64,000 bases of DNA, from contig CP136064.1 in NCBI GenBank assembly GCA_032622095.1, positions 40,449,912-40,513,911 on the forward strand, read 5' to 3'. The notes beneath the pieces are model-generated. The model searched no databases. It saw only the letters and a list, made by a program, of their open reading frames with translations, and had not been told where the DNA came from. Shown one piece after another: positions 33,904 to 45,400 of this stretch. The position numbers were made by a program, and so were the translations under genes. The stretch is from Siphonodentalium dalli. Lineage: Eukaryota; Mollusca; Scaphopoda; Gadilida; Siphonodentaliidae. The number at the start of each line of letters is the position of its first letter. The stretch's first letter is position 1.

Positions 33904-33982
33904 CAAACTCCAGGCAGAGTTATCTCCCATGGATCCGCTGAGATATATCGCAGTGCTAACGTAGACGGCGCTGCATGGAGTG
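33904..33982 (+). mobile_element. 'CAAACTCC' MITE, right end deleted
   Basis: This is the paralogue of the 26990 copy: the same left duplication GTTGGCGAC (33895-33903) and left end are present. The right end stops at 'catggag', and the right TSD plus flank have been lost in a small deletion next to the following MITE. Confidence 0.8.
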
Positions 33983-33987
33983 TGCCT

Positions 33988-34068
33988 CAAACTCCATGCA
34001 GCGCCCTCTACGCTATCGCTGCGATATATCTCAGCGGAGCGATGGGAGATAACTCTGCCTGGAGTTTG
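33988..34068 (-). mobile_element. 'CAAACTCC' MITE, 81 bp, inverted, perfect 9-bp TSD, empty site in copy 1
   Basis: The element lies in the opposite orientation to its neighbours, flanked by AGTGTGCCT on both sides (33979-33987 and 34069-34077). Copy 1 has a single AGTGTGCCT at about 27149-27157, so this insertion also postdates the duplication. Confidence 0.94.
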
Positions 34069-34077
34069 AGTGTGCCT

Positions 34078-34520
34078 ATCATTTGCAGAATGAGGTCCAC
34101 AGACGGGCCTAGTGGGTGAATTTAGTGACGCTATCACGCATAGCGGGCTAGCATCGCTAAATTCACCCTCTGATGACCTCATTCTGCTTAGGCCTCATCT
34201 TCTCTGGAAAATTTCGTTATAATCAAATTTCTATTATAGAAACTTCTTCACATATATAGATTCTATTTCTTTTTTAGTTTAGTTTCTCTATATCGCCAAA
34301 TTGGCAGATGACACATTGCATAATTGAGGTTCCCAATGGGTGTACATCACAATATTCACCATTTGGGAACTTCAGTCTGAGTCTATGTCTCTCATAGCAG
34401 ATGAGGCCACGCAGAATGAGGTCCACAGAGAGTGAATTTGGTGATGCTAGCCCGCTATGCGTTGTAGCGTCACTAAATTCACCCTCTGTGGACCGTATTC
34501 TGCAAATGACATGCACACTA
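34078..34520. repeat. Compound hairpin element, paralogue of 27147-27590
   Basis: It contains the 'gcagaatgaggtcc' hairpins at 34085-34187 and 34411-34503 and the middle 'gttcccaatgg' hairpin, in the same order as copy 1. Confidence 0.75.
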
Positions 34521-36920
34521 AAACTCAGGCGGTATCGCTCTCGTGCATTTGGTTGAAATTAACTGTACACATTCAAGCTGAAGTAACGTCATCAACCGAT
34601 AGATGGCAATGGGTGTGTAATAAAAAAGGATCTACTCATTTTCAGGATCGAAATGTCCTGCAAGTTCTATTTATCACAGGGGACAATTATCTCCCACATG
34701 CTAACATGTATGCCTTTAAGGGGTGGTAACATCAGATAATTTTATTCCATGTCAGTTATTTTCTTATCTTTATCGCTAGCATCGTTAACCAATATTTTCT
34801 TATTGTTATTACTAAAACCAGTATAACTGTATTCTGCATTTTGATATAAAAACAATTCAGTGTATCTAGCTGGTGTGTCCAGTGTGTTCCAGTGCCGTCA
34901 CTGCAAACGGCAGAATTTACAGAACAACCGCAGGCAAAAACGCGCGGCACCCGCGATACGCACGGCACCGCCAGATTAGGACACCAATGTAATACTGGGG
35001 CAACGTTTTCTGCGATGTCGCCCGCATCTCACGCCGTGTTGGCGAATCGCGCGGCATGCCGCACCGCAAACGCCGTGTGTAAGGGCCTTAATTACTGGCG
35101 GTGTGCTTTCTATTTAGTATATGGCCAAACATATATGTGGCTGGATCTAATGGTTACAAGCAATTAATTATATAGTTACGCTTCTTGAATTTGTGTAGGG
35201 AAACTCGAGTCAGCATAGCAAAACATTATGGCTGCTGATTGGTTGATTATCATTGAGGGAAATTTCCCCTATATAGCGCGGGAGCAGAAACTAATAACCT
35301 CGTAAATATGGCGATCATTTTCTGTTTAGGTGGCCACGAAAAGTCTGGTGGGTTTCTAAAGTTACGGAAGTGGTCTGGGTATATGTATGCTGCTGGTTTT
35401 GTGCAGTAAATTGGATAGTTGTGGAAATGCATGATTATCGCTTGAAAAAAATACCGAAACGGGCGCGTTTGTTGTCACAGACTTGTGTATCGGATGACGT
35501 TCTAAGGGAAAATTGACCCATTGAAGTTCAAATAGGCTTAACACATGGCCGACGGGACTTATAGTAAACACTGTCTCCTGTTGAAAATAATTAGTTGTTT
35601 GTAACCTATAGTGCAGTGACGTAACTGAATGGCGTCGTGGTGTCTTACCCCTAACTTCTGCCAACATTTCATGCATGGCACAACAGAATATATAGTTGGA
35701 AATTTGAGACCGAAATATGTTGATATTGTTTCAGTAGATTGATATCCCAATCAGTATATATATTTAGTGTTAATGTTTTGTTTATAGACCAATTCAGTTC
35801 GAAAATTGTCCTATATATTCGGAGTTAAACGGCAAAAATTTCCTATCAAAGCGAGCGTTAAGCGTTAAGGTAGCAAAAACATTCCGGACCATGGGGAGGG
35901 GTGCCAATGGTTCAAGAGAAGGAGGTGGAAATTTGATGTTGGATACCCCCTCCAATGGAGACCCTTTAGCCACGCCCCGTCTATATGATTATGTGCAAAA
36001 TTTAACAAGAGGTGTGACTGTCCCAGATGAGACTAATAATACCCCCGCAGTACACATGGGCTACACAAATGTAGCCTTATTATATTAAAAGGACATGGCT
36101 CTTTCATTCCTCAAATTATGTATACGTAATTTGGTAACCTGAAATCGTATATTGAAATTAAAATACGTGCAACATCTCGTAATCGCAGGAGCACAGGTTG
36201 TCGTGCTTGGTGATAAATATATCTTTGCCAAGTTTCACAGAAATTGACCAGGAAACGAAGGAGTAAAAGCTTGCACTAAATTACAGAATTTTAAGTACGT
36301 TGTTAAACATTCCTAAGTCGAAAATGATAATAAACTATAGTAAAAAAAACTCGTATGAATCTCATAATTGCAGGTACACAGCTAGGCTCGGATGATGGTC
36401 AATAAGTGTGTCAAGTTTCAAAAACATTGGCAAATAAATGAAGTAATACAAGCTCGGACAAAATTACAGGGTTGGAAAACAAAATTAAGCTGAAAAGGGG
36501 AATAACTCCACTATAAAACGTCGGATGAACCTCATAGCCGCAGGTGCACACGTTCCCGTGCATGGTACTAAATATATGTGCCAAGTTTAACACTACAAGC
36601 TCGGACAACGTTTCGTCCACGCATAGACGGACGGACAAGCTGATTCCAGTATGCCGCAATAATTTCGTTACGGGGTATAATAATGCAACTGTTCCATTCC
36701 AATCGCAACAAGGTCAATTCGATAAGAAGTGATAATTGTTCAGGCAGATACGAAGCAGTGAACATATCATACCGAGACAATGCCTCATAAATTTTTGATA
36801 GATTTATAGTGTGGTCTATATGAGACTATTTGTAAACGATCTATATATATATATCATTACTTCCACAATACTCGAGATAATTAGGATCAAGTGACTGAAT
36901 GTACGATCGATCGAAAGACA

Positions 36921-39155
36921 TCTATTATATATTTTGGAAGATCTGTTTGTTTGTGTGTTTGTAATCGATGGACTCAAAAACGACTGAGCCAATTTCGATG
37001 AAACTTGGTATGTGGGGGTATTTTCGGGTCAGGACCAACATAGGCCTATTAATTTGTCCGTGCGAGGTCAACTTTTCACGTGCCGAGGTCAAATCTGTTT
37101 TTACGCCGTTTTGCGCTAATATATTTCAGTTCGGTGCTTACAAATCGATTCGAAACAGCGCGAATAATAACATGCCAGTCATAATAATGACACTATGAGA
37201 ATCTTTCGTGTTTCCTCTTTCCAACGATATATAATATGTATGTATCCGTTTTAGTTATCTGCCTCAATTATTAAGAAGAAGTGGTACGATCTTCTATCAC
37301 GGTAAAAACAATGCGTAACTTCTATGACGTCGTTAGAGGTCATAAAGTTAGATCACGTTAACTCTTAACCCGCCGATGCATTTGACTGTTTCAGACGTCT
37401 TGGCGATATCTCGGGCACCGATGGTAATTTATCTTTACGTTGAAACTTGATAATTAATGAGCGTGTGTATATGAGGCGCGTTTATATACTTGAGTGGAAA
37501 TCAAATCGGGTTAAAAGGTCAAATCGGGTAAAACCGGATGGATTTCGACGGGTACGTTTGTTCGGGCAGTGTTTTGGACGGGTCAAATCGTGACCCCACT
37601 TGACCTTGGCCTTCAAAATAGACAATTCAAGGTCAAACCCCGGACGAAGTCGGGTCACCTTCTAGTCTATTATATATTTTGGAAGATCTGTTTGTTTGTG
37701 TGTTTGTAATCGATGGACTCAAAAACGACTGAGCCAATTTCGATGAAACTTGGTATGTGGGGGTATTTTCGGGTCAGGACCAACATAGGCCTATTAATTT
37801 GTCCGTGCGAGGTCAACTTTTCACGTGCCGAGGTCAAATCTGTTTTTACGCCGTTTTGCGCTAATATATTTCAGTTCGGTGCTTACAAATCGATTCGAAA
37901 CAGCGCGAATAATAACATGCCAGTCATAATAATGACACTATGAGAATCTTTCGTGTTTCCTCTTTCCAACGATATATAATATGTATGTATCCGTTTTAGT
38001 TATCTGCCTCAATTATTAAGAAGAAGTGGTACGATCTTCTATCACGGTAAAAACAATGCGTAACTTCTATGACGTCGTTAGAGGTCATAAAGTTAGATCA
38101 CGTTAACTCTTAACCCGCCGATGCATTTGACTGTTTCAGACGTCTTGGCGATATCTCGGGCACCGATGGTAATTTATCTTTACGTTGAAACTTGATAATT
38201 AATGAGCGTGTGTATATGAGGCGCGTTTATATACTTGAGTGGAAATCAAATCGGGTTAAAAGGTCAAATCGGGTAAAACCGGATGGATTTCGACGGGTAC
38301 TTTTGTTCGGGCAGTGTTTTGGACGGGTCAATTCGTGACCCCACTTGACCTTGGCCTTCAAAATAGACAATTCAAGGTCAAACCCCGGACGAAGTCGGGT
38401 CACCTTCTAGTCTATTATATATTTTGGAAGATCTGTTTGTTTGTGTGTTTGTAATCGATGGACTCAAAAACGACTGAGCCAATTTCGATGAAACTTGGTA
38501 TGTGGGGGTATTTTCGGGTCAGGACCAACATAGGCCTATTAATTTGTCCGTGCGAGGTCAACTTTTCACGTGCCGAGGTCAAATCTGTTTTTACGCCGTT
38601 TTGCGCTAATATATTTCAGTTCGGTGCTTACAAATCGATTCGAAACAGCGCGAATAATAACATGCCAGTCATAATAATGACACTATGAGAATCTTTCGTG
38701 TTTCCTCTTTCCAACGATATATAATATGTATGTATCCGTTTTAGTTATCTGCCTCAATTATTAAGAAGAAGTGGTACGATCTTCTATCACGGTAAAAACA
38801 ATGCGTAACTTCTATGACGTCGTTAGAGGTCATAAAGTTAGATCACGTTAACTCTTAACCCGCCGATGCATTTGACTGTTTCAGACGTCTTGGCGATATC
38901 TCGGGCACCGATGGTAATTTATCTTTACGTTGAAACTTGATAATTAATGAGCGTGTGTATATGAGGCGCGTTTATATACTTGAGTGGAAATCAAATCGGG
39001 TTAAAAGGTCAAATCGGGTAAAACCGGATGGATTTCGACGGGTACTTTTGTTCGGGCAGTGTTTTGGACGGGTCAAATCGTGACCCCACTTGACCTTGGC
39101 CTTCAAAATAGACAATTCAAGGTCTAACCCCGGACGAAGTCGGGTCACCTTCTAG
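36921..39155 (+). mobile_element. Helitron-like units 1-3 (745 bp each)
   Basis: Units 36921-37665, 37666-38410 and 38411-39155 have identical length and differ at only a few bases (for example near 37555, 38331 and 39124). They are the youngest subgroup, probably amplified together. Confidence 0.95.
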
Positions 39156-40615
39156 TCTATTATATATTTTGAAAGATCTGTGTATGTGTTTGTTTGTGTG
39201 TTTGAAATCGATGGACTCCAAAACGACTAAGCCAATTTCGATGAAATTTGGTATTTGGATGTGTTTTCGGCCGGAGACGAACATAGGCATATTTATTTGT
39301 CCGTGCGAGGTCAACTTTTCACGTGCGGAGGTCAAATCTATTTTTACGCCGTTTTTGCGCTAATATATTTCAGTTCGGTGCTCACAAATCGATTCGATAT
39401 AGCGCGAATAATAAATTGCCAGTCATATAATTTGCACGGTTAGAATCTGTGTGGCTTCATCTTTCCAACGATATATAATATGTATGTATCCGTTTTAGTT
39501 ATCTGCCTCAATTATTAGGTACAAGTGGTACGGGGATCTTTTATCAGGATAAAATCACTGCGTAAATTCTATGACGTCGTCAGAGGTCATAAAGTTAGAT
39601 TACGTTAACTCTCACCCTGCCGATGCATTTGACTGTGTCGCGTTAACTCATCACCGGCCGAGGTATCCGCAAATGACATTGTGCTATATATCTCGGAAAC
39701 GGGTGTAACTATCGACTTGAAATTTGGTATGTGAATGTATCTTGCCCCGGATACGAATTTTATCGGGTCGCCGAGCACGCGCGACACCAGCTTCGCGCAT
39801 GCGCAGACCAGATCTAGGAAACGGGTGCAGCAATCGACTTGAAATTTGGTTTTTGAATAGCCCGGACGAAGTCGGGTCACCTTCTAGTCTATTATATATT
39901 TTGAAAGATCTGTGTGTTTGTTTGTGTGTTTGAAATCGATGGACTCCAAAACGACTAAGCCAATTTCGATGAAATTTGGTATTTGGATGTGTTTTCGGCC
40001 GGAGACGAACATAGGCATATTTATTTGTCCGTGCGAGGTCAACTTTTCACGTGCGGAGGTCAAATCTATTTTTACGCCGTTTTTGCGCTAATATATTTCA
40101 GTTCGGTGCTCACAAATCGATTCGATATAGCGCGAATAATAAATTGCCAGTCATATAATTTGCACGGTTAGAATCTGTGTGGCTTCATCTTTCCAACGAT
40201 ATATAATATGTATGTATCCGTTTTAGTTATCTGCCTCAATTATTAGGTACAAGTGGTACGGGGATCTTTTATCAGGATAAAATCACTGCGTAACTTCTAT
40301 GACGTCGTCAGAGGTCATAAAGTTAGATTACGTTAACTCTCACCCTGCCGATGCATTTGACTGTGTCGCGTTAACTCATCACCGGCCGAGGTATCCGCAA
40401 ATGACATTGGGCTATATATCTCGGAAACGGGTGTAGCTATCGACTTGAAATTTGGTATGTGAATGTATCTTGCCCCGGATACGAATTTTATCGGGTCGCC
40501 GAGCACGTGCGACACCAGCTTCGCGCATGCGCAGACCAGATTTAGGAAACGGGTGGAGCAATCGACTTGAAATTTGGTCTTTTAATAGCCCGGACGAAGT
40601 CGGGTCACCTTCTAG
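39156..40615 (+). mobile_element. Helitron-like units 4-5 (732 and 728 bp)
   Basis: Units 39156-39887 and 39888-40615 belong to a second subtype with a different 3' third ('gagcacg(c/t)gcgacaccagcttcgc'). They share the 5' end, 3' hairpin and CTAG with the first subtype. Confidence 0.93.
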
Positions 40616-42311
40616 TCTATTATATATTTTGAAAGATCTGTGTGTGTGTTTGTGTGTTTGAAATCGATGGACTCGAAAACGACTAAGCCAATTTCGATCA
40701 AATTTGGTATTTGGATGTGTTTTCGGCCGGAGACGAACATAGGCATATTTATTTGTCCGTGCGAGGTCAACTTTTCACGTGCGGAGGTCAAATCTATTTT
40801 TACGCCGTTTTTGCGCTAATATATTTCAGTTCGGTGCTCACAAATCGATTCGATATAGCGCGAATAATAAATTGCCAGTCATATAATTTGCACGGTTAGA
40901 ATCTGTGTGGCTTCATCTTTCCAACGATATATAATATGTATGTATCCGTTTTAGTTATCTGCCTCAATTATTAGGTACAAGTGGTACGATGCTTTTATCA
41001 GGATAAAATCAATGCGTAAATTCTATGACGTCGTCAGAGGTCATAAAGTTAGATTACGTTAACTCTCACCCTGCCGATGCATTTGACTGTGTCGCGTTAA
41101 CTCATCACCGGCCGAGGTATCCGCAAATGACATTGGGCTATATATCTCGGAAACGGGTGTAGCTATCGACTTGAAATTTGGTATGTGAATGTATCTTGCC
41201 CCGGATACGAATTTTATCGGGTCGCCGAGCACGTGCGACGCCAGCTTCGCGCATGCGCAGACGAGATCTCGGAAACGGGTTGAGATATTGACTTTAAATT
41301 TGGTATGTGAATGTATCTTGCCCCGGATACGAATTTTATCGGGTCGCCGAGCACGTGCGACACCAGCTTCGCGCATGCGCAGACCAGATCTAGGAAACGG
41401 GTGGAGCAATCGACTTGAAATTTGGTTATTTAATAGCCCGGACGAAGTCGGGTCACCTTCTAGTCTATTATATATTTTGAAAGATCTGTGTGTGTGTTTG
41501 TGTGTTTGAAATCGATGGACTCGAAAACGACTAAGCCAATTTCGATGAAATTTGGTATTTGGATGTGTTTTCGGCCGGAGACGAACAGAGGCATATTTAT
41601 TTGTCCGTGCGAGGTCAACTTTTCACGTGCGGAGGTCAAATCTATTTTTACGCCGTTTTTGCGCTAATATATTTCAGTTCGGTGCTCACAAATCGATTCG
41701 ATATAGCGCGAATAATAAATTGCCAGTCATATAATTTGCACGGTTAGAATCTGTGTGGCTTCATCTTTCCAACGATATATAATATGTATGTATCCGTTTT
41801 AGTTATCTGCCTCAATTATTAGGTTCAAGTGGTACGATGCTTTTATCAGGATAAAATCAATGCGTAATTTCTATGACGTCGTCAGAGGTCATAAAGTTAG
41901 ATTACGTTAACTCTCACCCTGTCGATGCATTTGACTGTGTCGCGTTAACTCGTCACCGGCCGAGGTATCCGCAAATGACATTGGGCTATATATCTCGGAA
42001 CCGGGTGTAGCTATCGACTTGAAATTTGGTATGTGAATGTATCTTGCCCCGGATACGAATTTTATCGGGTCGCCGAGCACGTGCGACGCCAGCTTCGCGC
42101 ATGCGCAGACGAGATCTCGGAAACGGGTTGAGATATTGACTTTAAATTTGGTATGTGAATGTATCTTGCCCCGGATACGAATTTTATCGGGTCGCCGAGC
42201 ACGTGCGACACCAGCTTCGCAAATGCGCAGACCAGATCTAGGAAACGGGTGGAGCAATCGACTTGAAATTTGGTTTTTTAATAGCCCGGACGAAGTCGGG
42301 TCACCTTCTAG
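40616..42311 (+). mobile_element. Helitron-like units 6-7 (848 bp each)
   Basis: Units 40616-41463 and 41464-42311 are subtype 2 with an internal duplication of about 120 bp in the 3' third ('ctcggaaacgggt' through 'gcatgcgcagac'), which makes them longer. Their shared length shows one was copied from the other or both from one template. Confidence 0.93.
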
Positions 42312-42438
42312 TCCTATATATAATGTGTCATTTCGTTTATAGATAATTTGTTAAGATGCGAAGCAGTGAACTCACCACAATGAACAGTGCCTCATCAATT
42401 CTAATTTGTAATTTATAATTGGGTCCATGTGAGCTTAT
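42312..42438 (+). repeat. Large direct duplication, copy 2 (right part, after the array)
   Basis: Resumes the match to 30361-30482 ('tcctatatataatgtgtcat' onward) directly after the Helitron array and ends at the foldback element. Confidence 0.92.
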
Positions 42439-45400
42439 AGTCGTGGAGCCAATAAGGTCCACGTGCACCCCCCGCCCCCGATGATTACAAATAACCTTAT
42501 TTTTATTGTTCCCTATGGTATCCAGATAAAGAATCCGGATTTCACCGAAAAATAAAGGTGGCCCTACTATGTGCTAGAGCCATTTGAACCCAAGATGGCC
42601 GCCATTTCCTCTAATTCCGACCAGCTGTATTTAATCGTTGTAATAGATCGGTTGTTAGCAAAAGACACAGACAAAATGTATGCCATTTTGTTGGTATGAT
42701 GTCCTTCGTCAAAGTGACGGCAAATCATTTCGAAAAAAGTACAAAATGGCCGCCAAAAAATGACGTCATATGCACGAAAATATGAAATTTAATTATTATT
42801 TCACCATATCTTTCATTTTTCTTCACATTAATCATTAGTCAATGGCAATGTTTTTGAGATAGTCAATAAGCGTGATATTATAGCGTCATTTTAAGACATT
42901 TTCCATTGACGAGGGTTGCGTAATAGATACAGAAAGAGGATTTGAAAAAGAGGGGTGAAATATTCGATTTTTTTTGCAAGACGATTTTAATAGTCATTTT
43001 AACGACAAACCACACAGGCTCTTTATAGAATGTCAACAACTATGTGCTTTAATTTATTGGACGGATGTTTTACTTCAATGGGAATGAAATTGGTGTAGAA
43101 AATTTCCAAAATGGCCGCCGAAAATATGAAAAATGGTAAATATTGCCCCAGGGTGTCCTGCAATGGCTTACAAGTTGTGGTTGATATATAAAATGGGCTA
43201 ATCTGTATTATATATATTGAATACTAACATGTCTAATGCACCATGGATCATTGTTTCTATTGTCACCACTGAAATCACCAGAAATATTGGATTTTTCTCT
43301 CACAAACTTGACATAAATATCGGCAAAAATTCACTTTTCAGGGTTGGACAATTGTTTTAAGTAAAATGCAACTATCATTGGTATCAAATGTATTTATTGT
43401 TTTGGTCTATCTTAAATGTGTCACACTACGGTGTTTATAGACCAAATTACATATATCCGAACATTATTCTCTGCGTTATCCGACAAGGTATTAAATTGTG
43501 ACTCACTTGGTTATTATACGTGTTAGTTAATTAACTGACAACTACGTTCTATTATGTTTGTCCCAGTTCCGTATGGGGCATGACAAATTCATTTTAAAGT
43601 TGCAGTATGGAATTTTGCGGAGAACATCTTTTGTGATTCTTGCCATATTATTGAAAGGAAATGGGCAGGACTTTGAAACGGAACTGAGATGAACCATAAT
43701 ATGTGGCTATTCTGGTCAATTATGATAAAACATATCAACTGGATACAGGGTGGATGCCAAGATGGTAGCCAGGGAGTTACTATATGATCATAGATGAGGT
43801 GAATAGGTATACATAGTTATTGTATGGTCAATGGTGAGATGAGTACATGTATGTATAGAATGAGTGACTGTGTGATCATAAATGTAATGAATAGCTATAC
43901 AGGTAGTGACTAAATGGTCATGTGTCAGGTGTATAAGTATACCCGGTGTTCCTGCTTGGTGACTCGTGGCGGTATGGTCATGTGTAGGTTATACGGGTAT
44001 ACATATGTGTTGCTATATGGTCATGGGCGAGGGGTATGTGTATATAGCGTGCGCTATATGGCCATGGATGATGTGCATATGCATACATGAAGTGAATATA
44101 CTGACATGGCTGGGGAGTATTATTATATCTTGAGTGGCTATTCTTCTATGGTGTGACAAATATAGGGATACATGGAGTGGCATGGCCAAGGGTGAGGTGA
44201 ATATATATACAATGATTGACCATGATCATGTATGAATGTTTTGAATAGGTACACATGGGGTGACTATATGGCCATAGGTCAGATGAAGGACTATACCAGG
44301 TGCCATGGGTGAGGGTGTATGACGCGAGTGGCTATATGACAATTGGTGAGGTGGATATGTATACCCGGGGTGAATCTATGGTCATTGTTGTGGTGTTTAT
44401 GTATATATTGAATGTCTATTTGACCACAGGAGCTTGGAATTTGGTCAACACCCCTCTTTGGTCCCGGGTGGTGGTTCCGCCAATAAAGAGGGGTTTTGAC
44501 CAAATTCCAAGCTCCTGTGATTTGACCATGTGTGTGTGGATAATAGGTATACATGGGATGACCGTATGACCAATGGTGAGGTGAATGGGTATACAAGGAG
44601 TGACTCTATGGTTATGGGTCATGTTTAGGATTATACCCGGTGTGCCTGCATTATGACTCATGGCTGTATGGCCATCCATGGTCATGGGTCAGGTGTACGT
44701 TTATACAGTTGGTCACTATATTGTTATGTCTGTGGTTTTTATGTATATATGGAATGACTGTGTGGTAATGGGTCGCTATCGCTTTTCACGTTTAAAGTTC
44801 CCCCATGTACACAAACACTATCAAGGTGTAGAACTCTTTGACATGACCTCTCTATTGATTAACATATCCTTGAGTTATTGTGGAAATCGATAGCCACCCA
44901 AATTACACATGTACAACCCACCCATGACCTCATATGTACATAAACACCACAAAAATGACAATATAGTCACCCACTCTATACACGTACACCTGACCATACA
45001 GCCATATTTGGTTATACCGATACATGCCACAAATGACGATACAGCCATGAGTCACCATGCATGAACACCAGGTATACTCCTACACCTGACCATATAGTCA
45101 CTCTATGTATACATATTCACCACATTCACGATCATACAGTCACTCATTGTATACCTATTCACTTCTCCATGGACCATACAGCCACTACATGTATATCTAT
45201 TCGCCATACCCATGACCATAGAGTCAATCCAGATATACATATACACCCCACCAATGGTGAGCCCTTCCAAATATACCAATACCCGCACACACGACCACTC
45301 ATAAGTTTCATACTTGCATATACACCTCACACATGACAATTCAGCAACTCACTTTATACCCATACACGCCATGATCATTCATCTACACCCTATACACCAC

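Larger units (their letters stand above)
33362..36920 (+). repeat. Large direct duplication, copy 2 (left part, before the Helitron array)
   Basis: This matches 26578-30360 in the same order. Differences include two extra 81-bp MITEs (33748, 33988), a deletion at the end of the MITE at 33904 and the absence of the 29406-29940 insertion. At 36920 the match is interrupted precisely by the seven-unit Helitron array and resumes at 42312. Confidence 0.93.
36921..42311 (+). mobile_element. Tandem array of seven Helitron-like elements
   Basis: Seven head-to-tail units start TCTATTATATATTTT and end with a hairpin (CCCGGACGAAGTCGGG) followed 11 bases later by CTAG, the standard Helitron 3' architecture. 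The array sits between A (36920) and T (42312) with no target-site duplication. The matching place in duplication copy 1 (30360/30361, tcgaaagaaa|tcctatatat) is uninterrupted. All junctions between units are an exact CTAG|TCTATT. No Rep/helicase is encoded, so the units are non-autonomous. Open frames that repeat every 745 bases are a by-product of the array. Head-to-tail arrays fit rolling-circle replication. Confidence 0.95.

Noticed and set aside
36968-38688. Identical 76-codon frames at 745-base intervals (36968, 37713, 38458)
   Set aside because: They recur only because Helitron units 1-3 are near-identical; they are not conserved in units 4-7.
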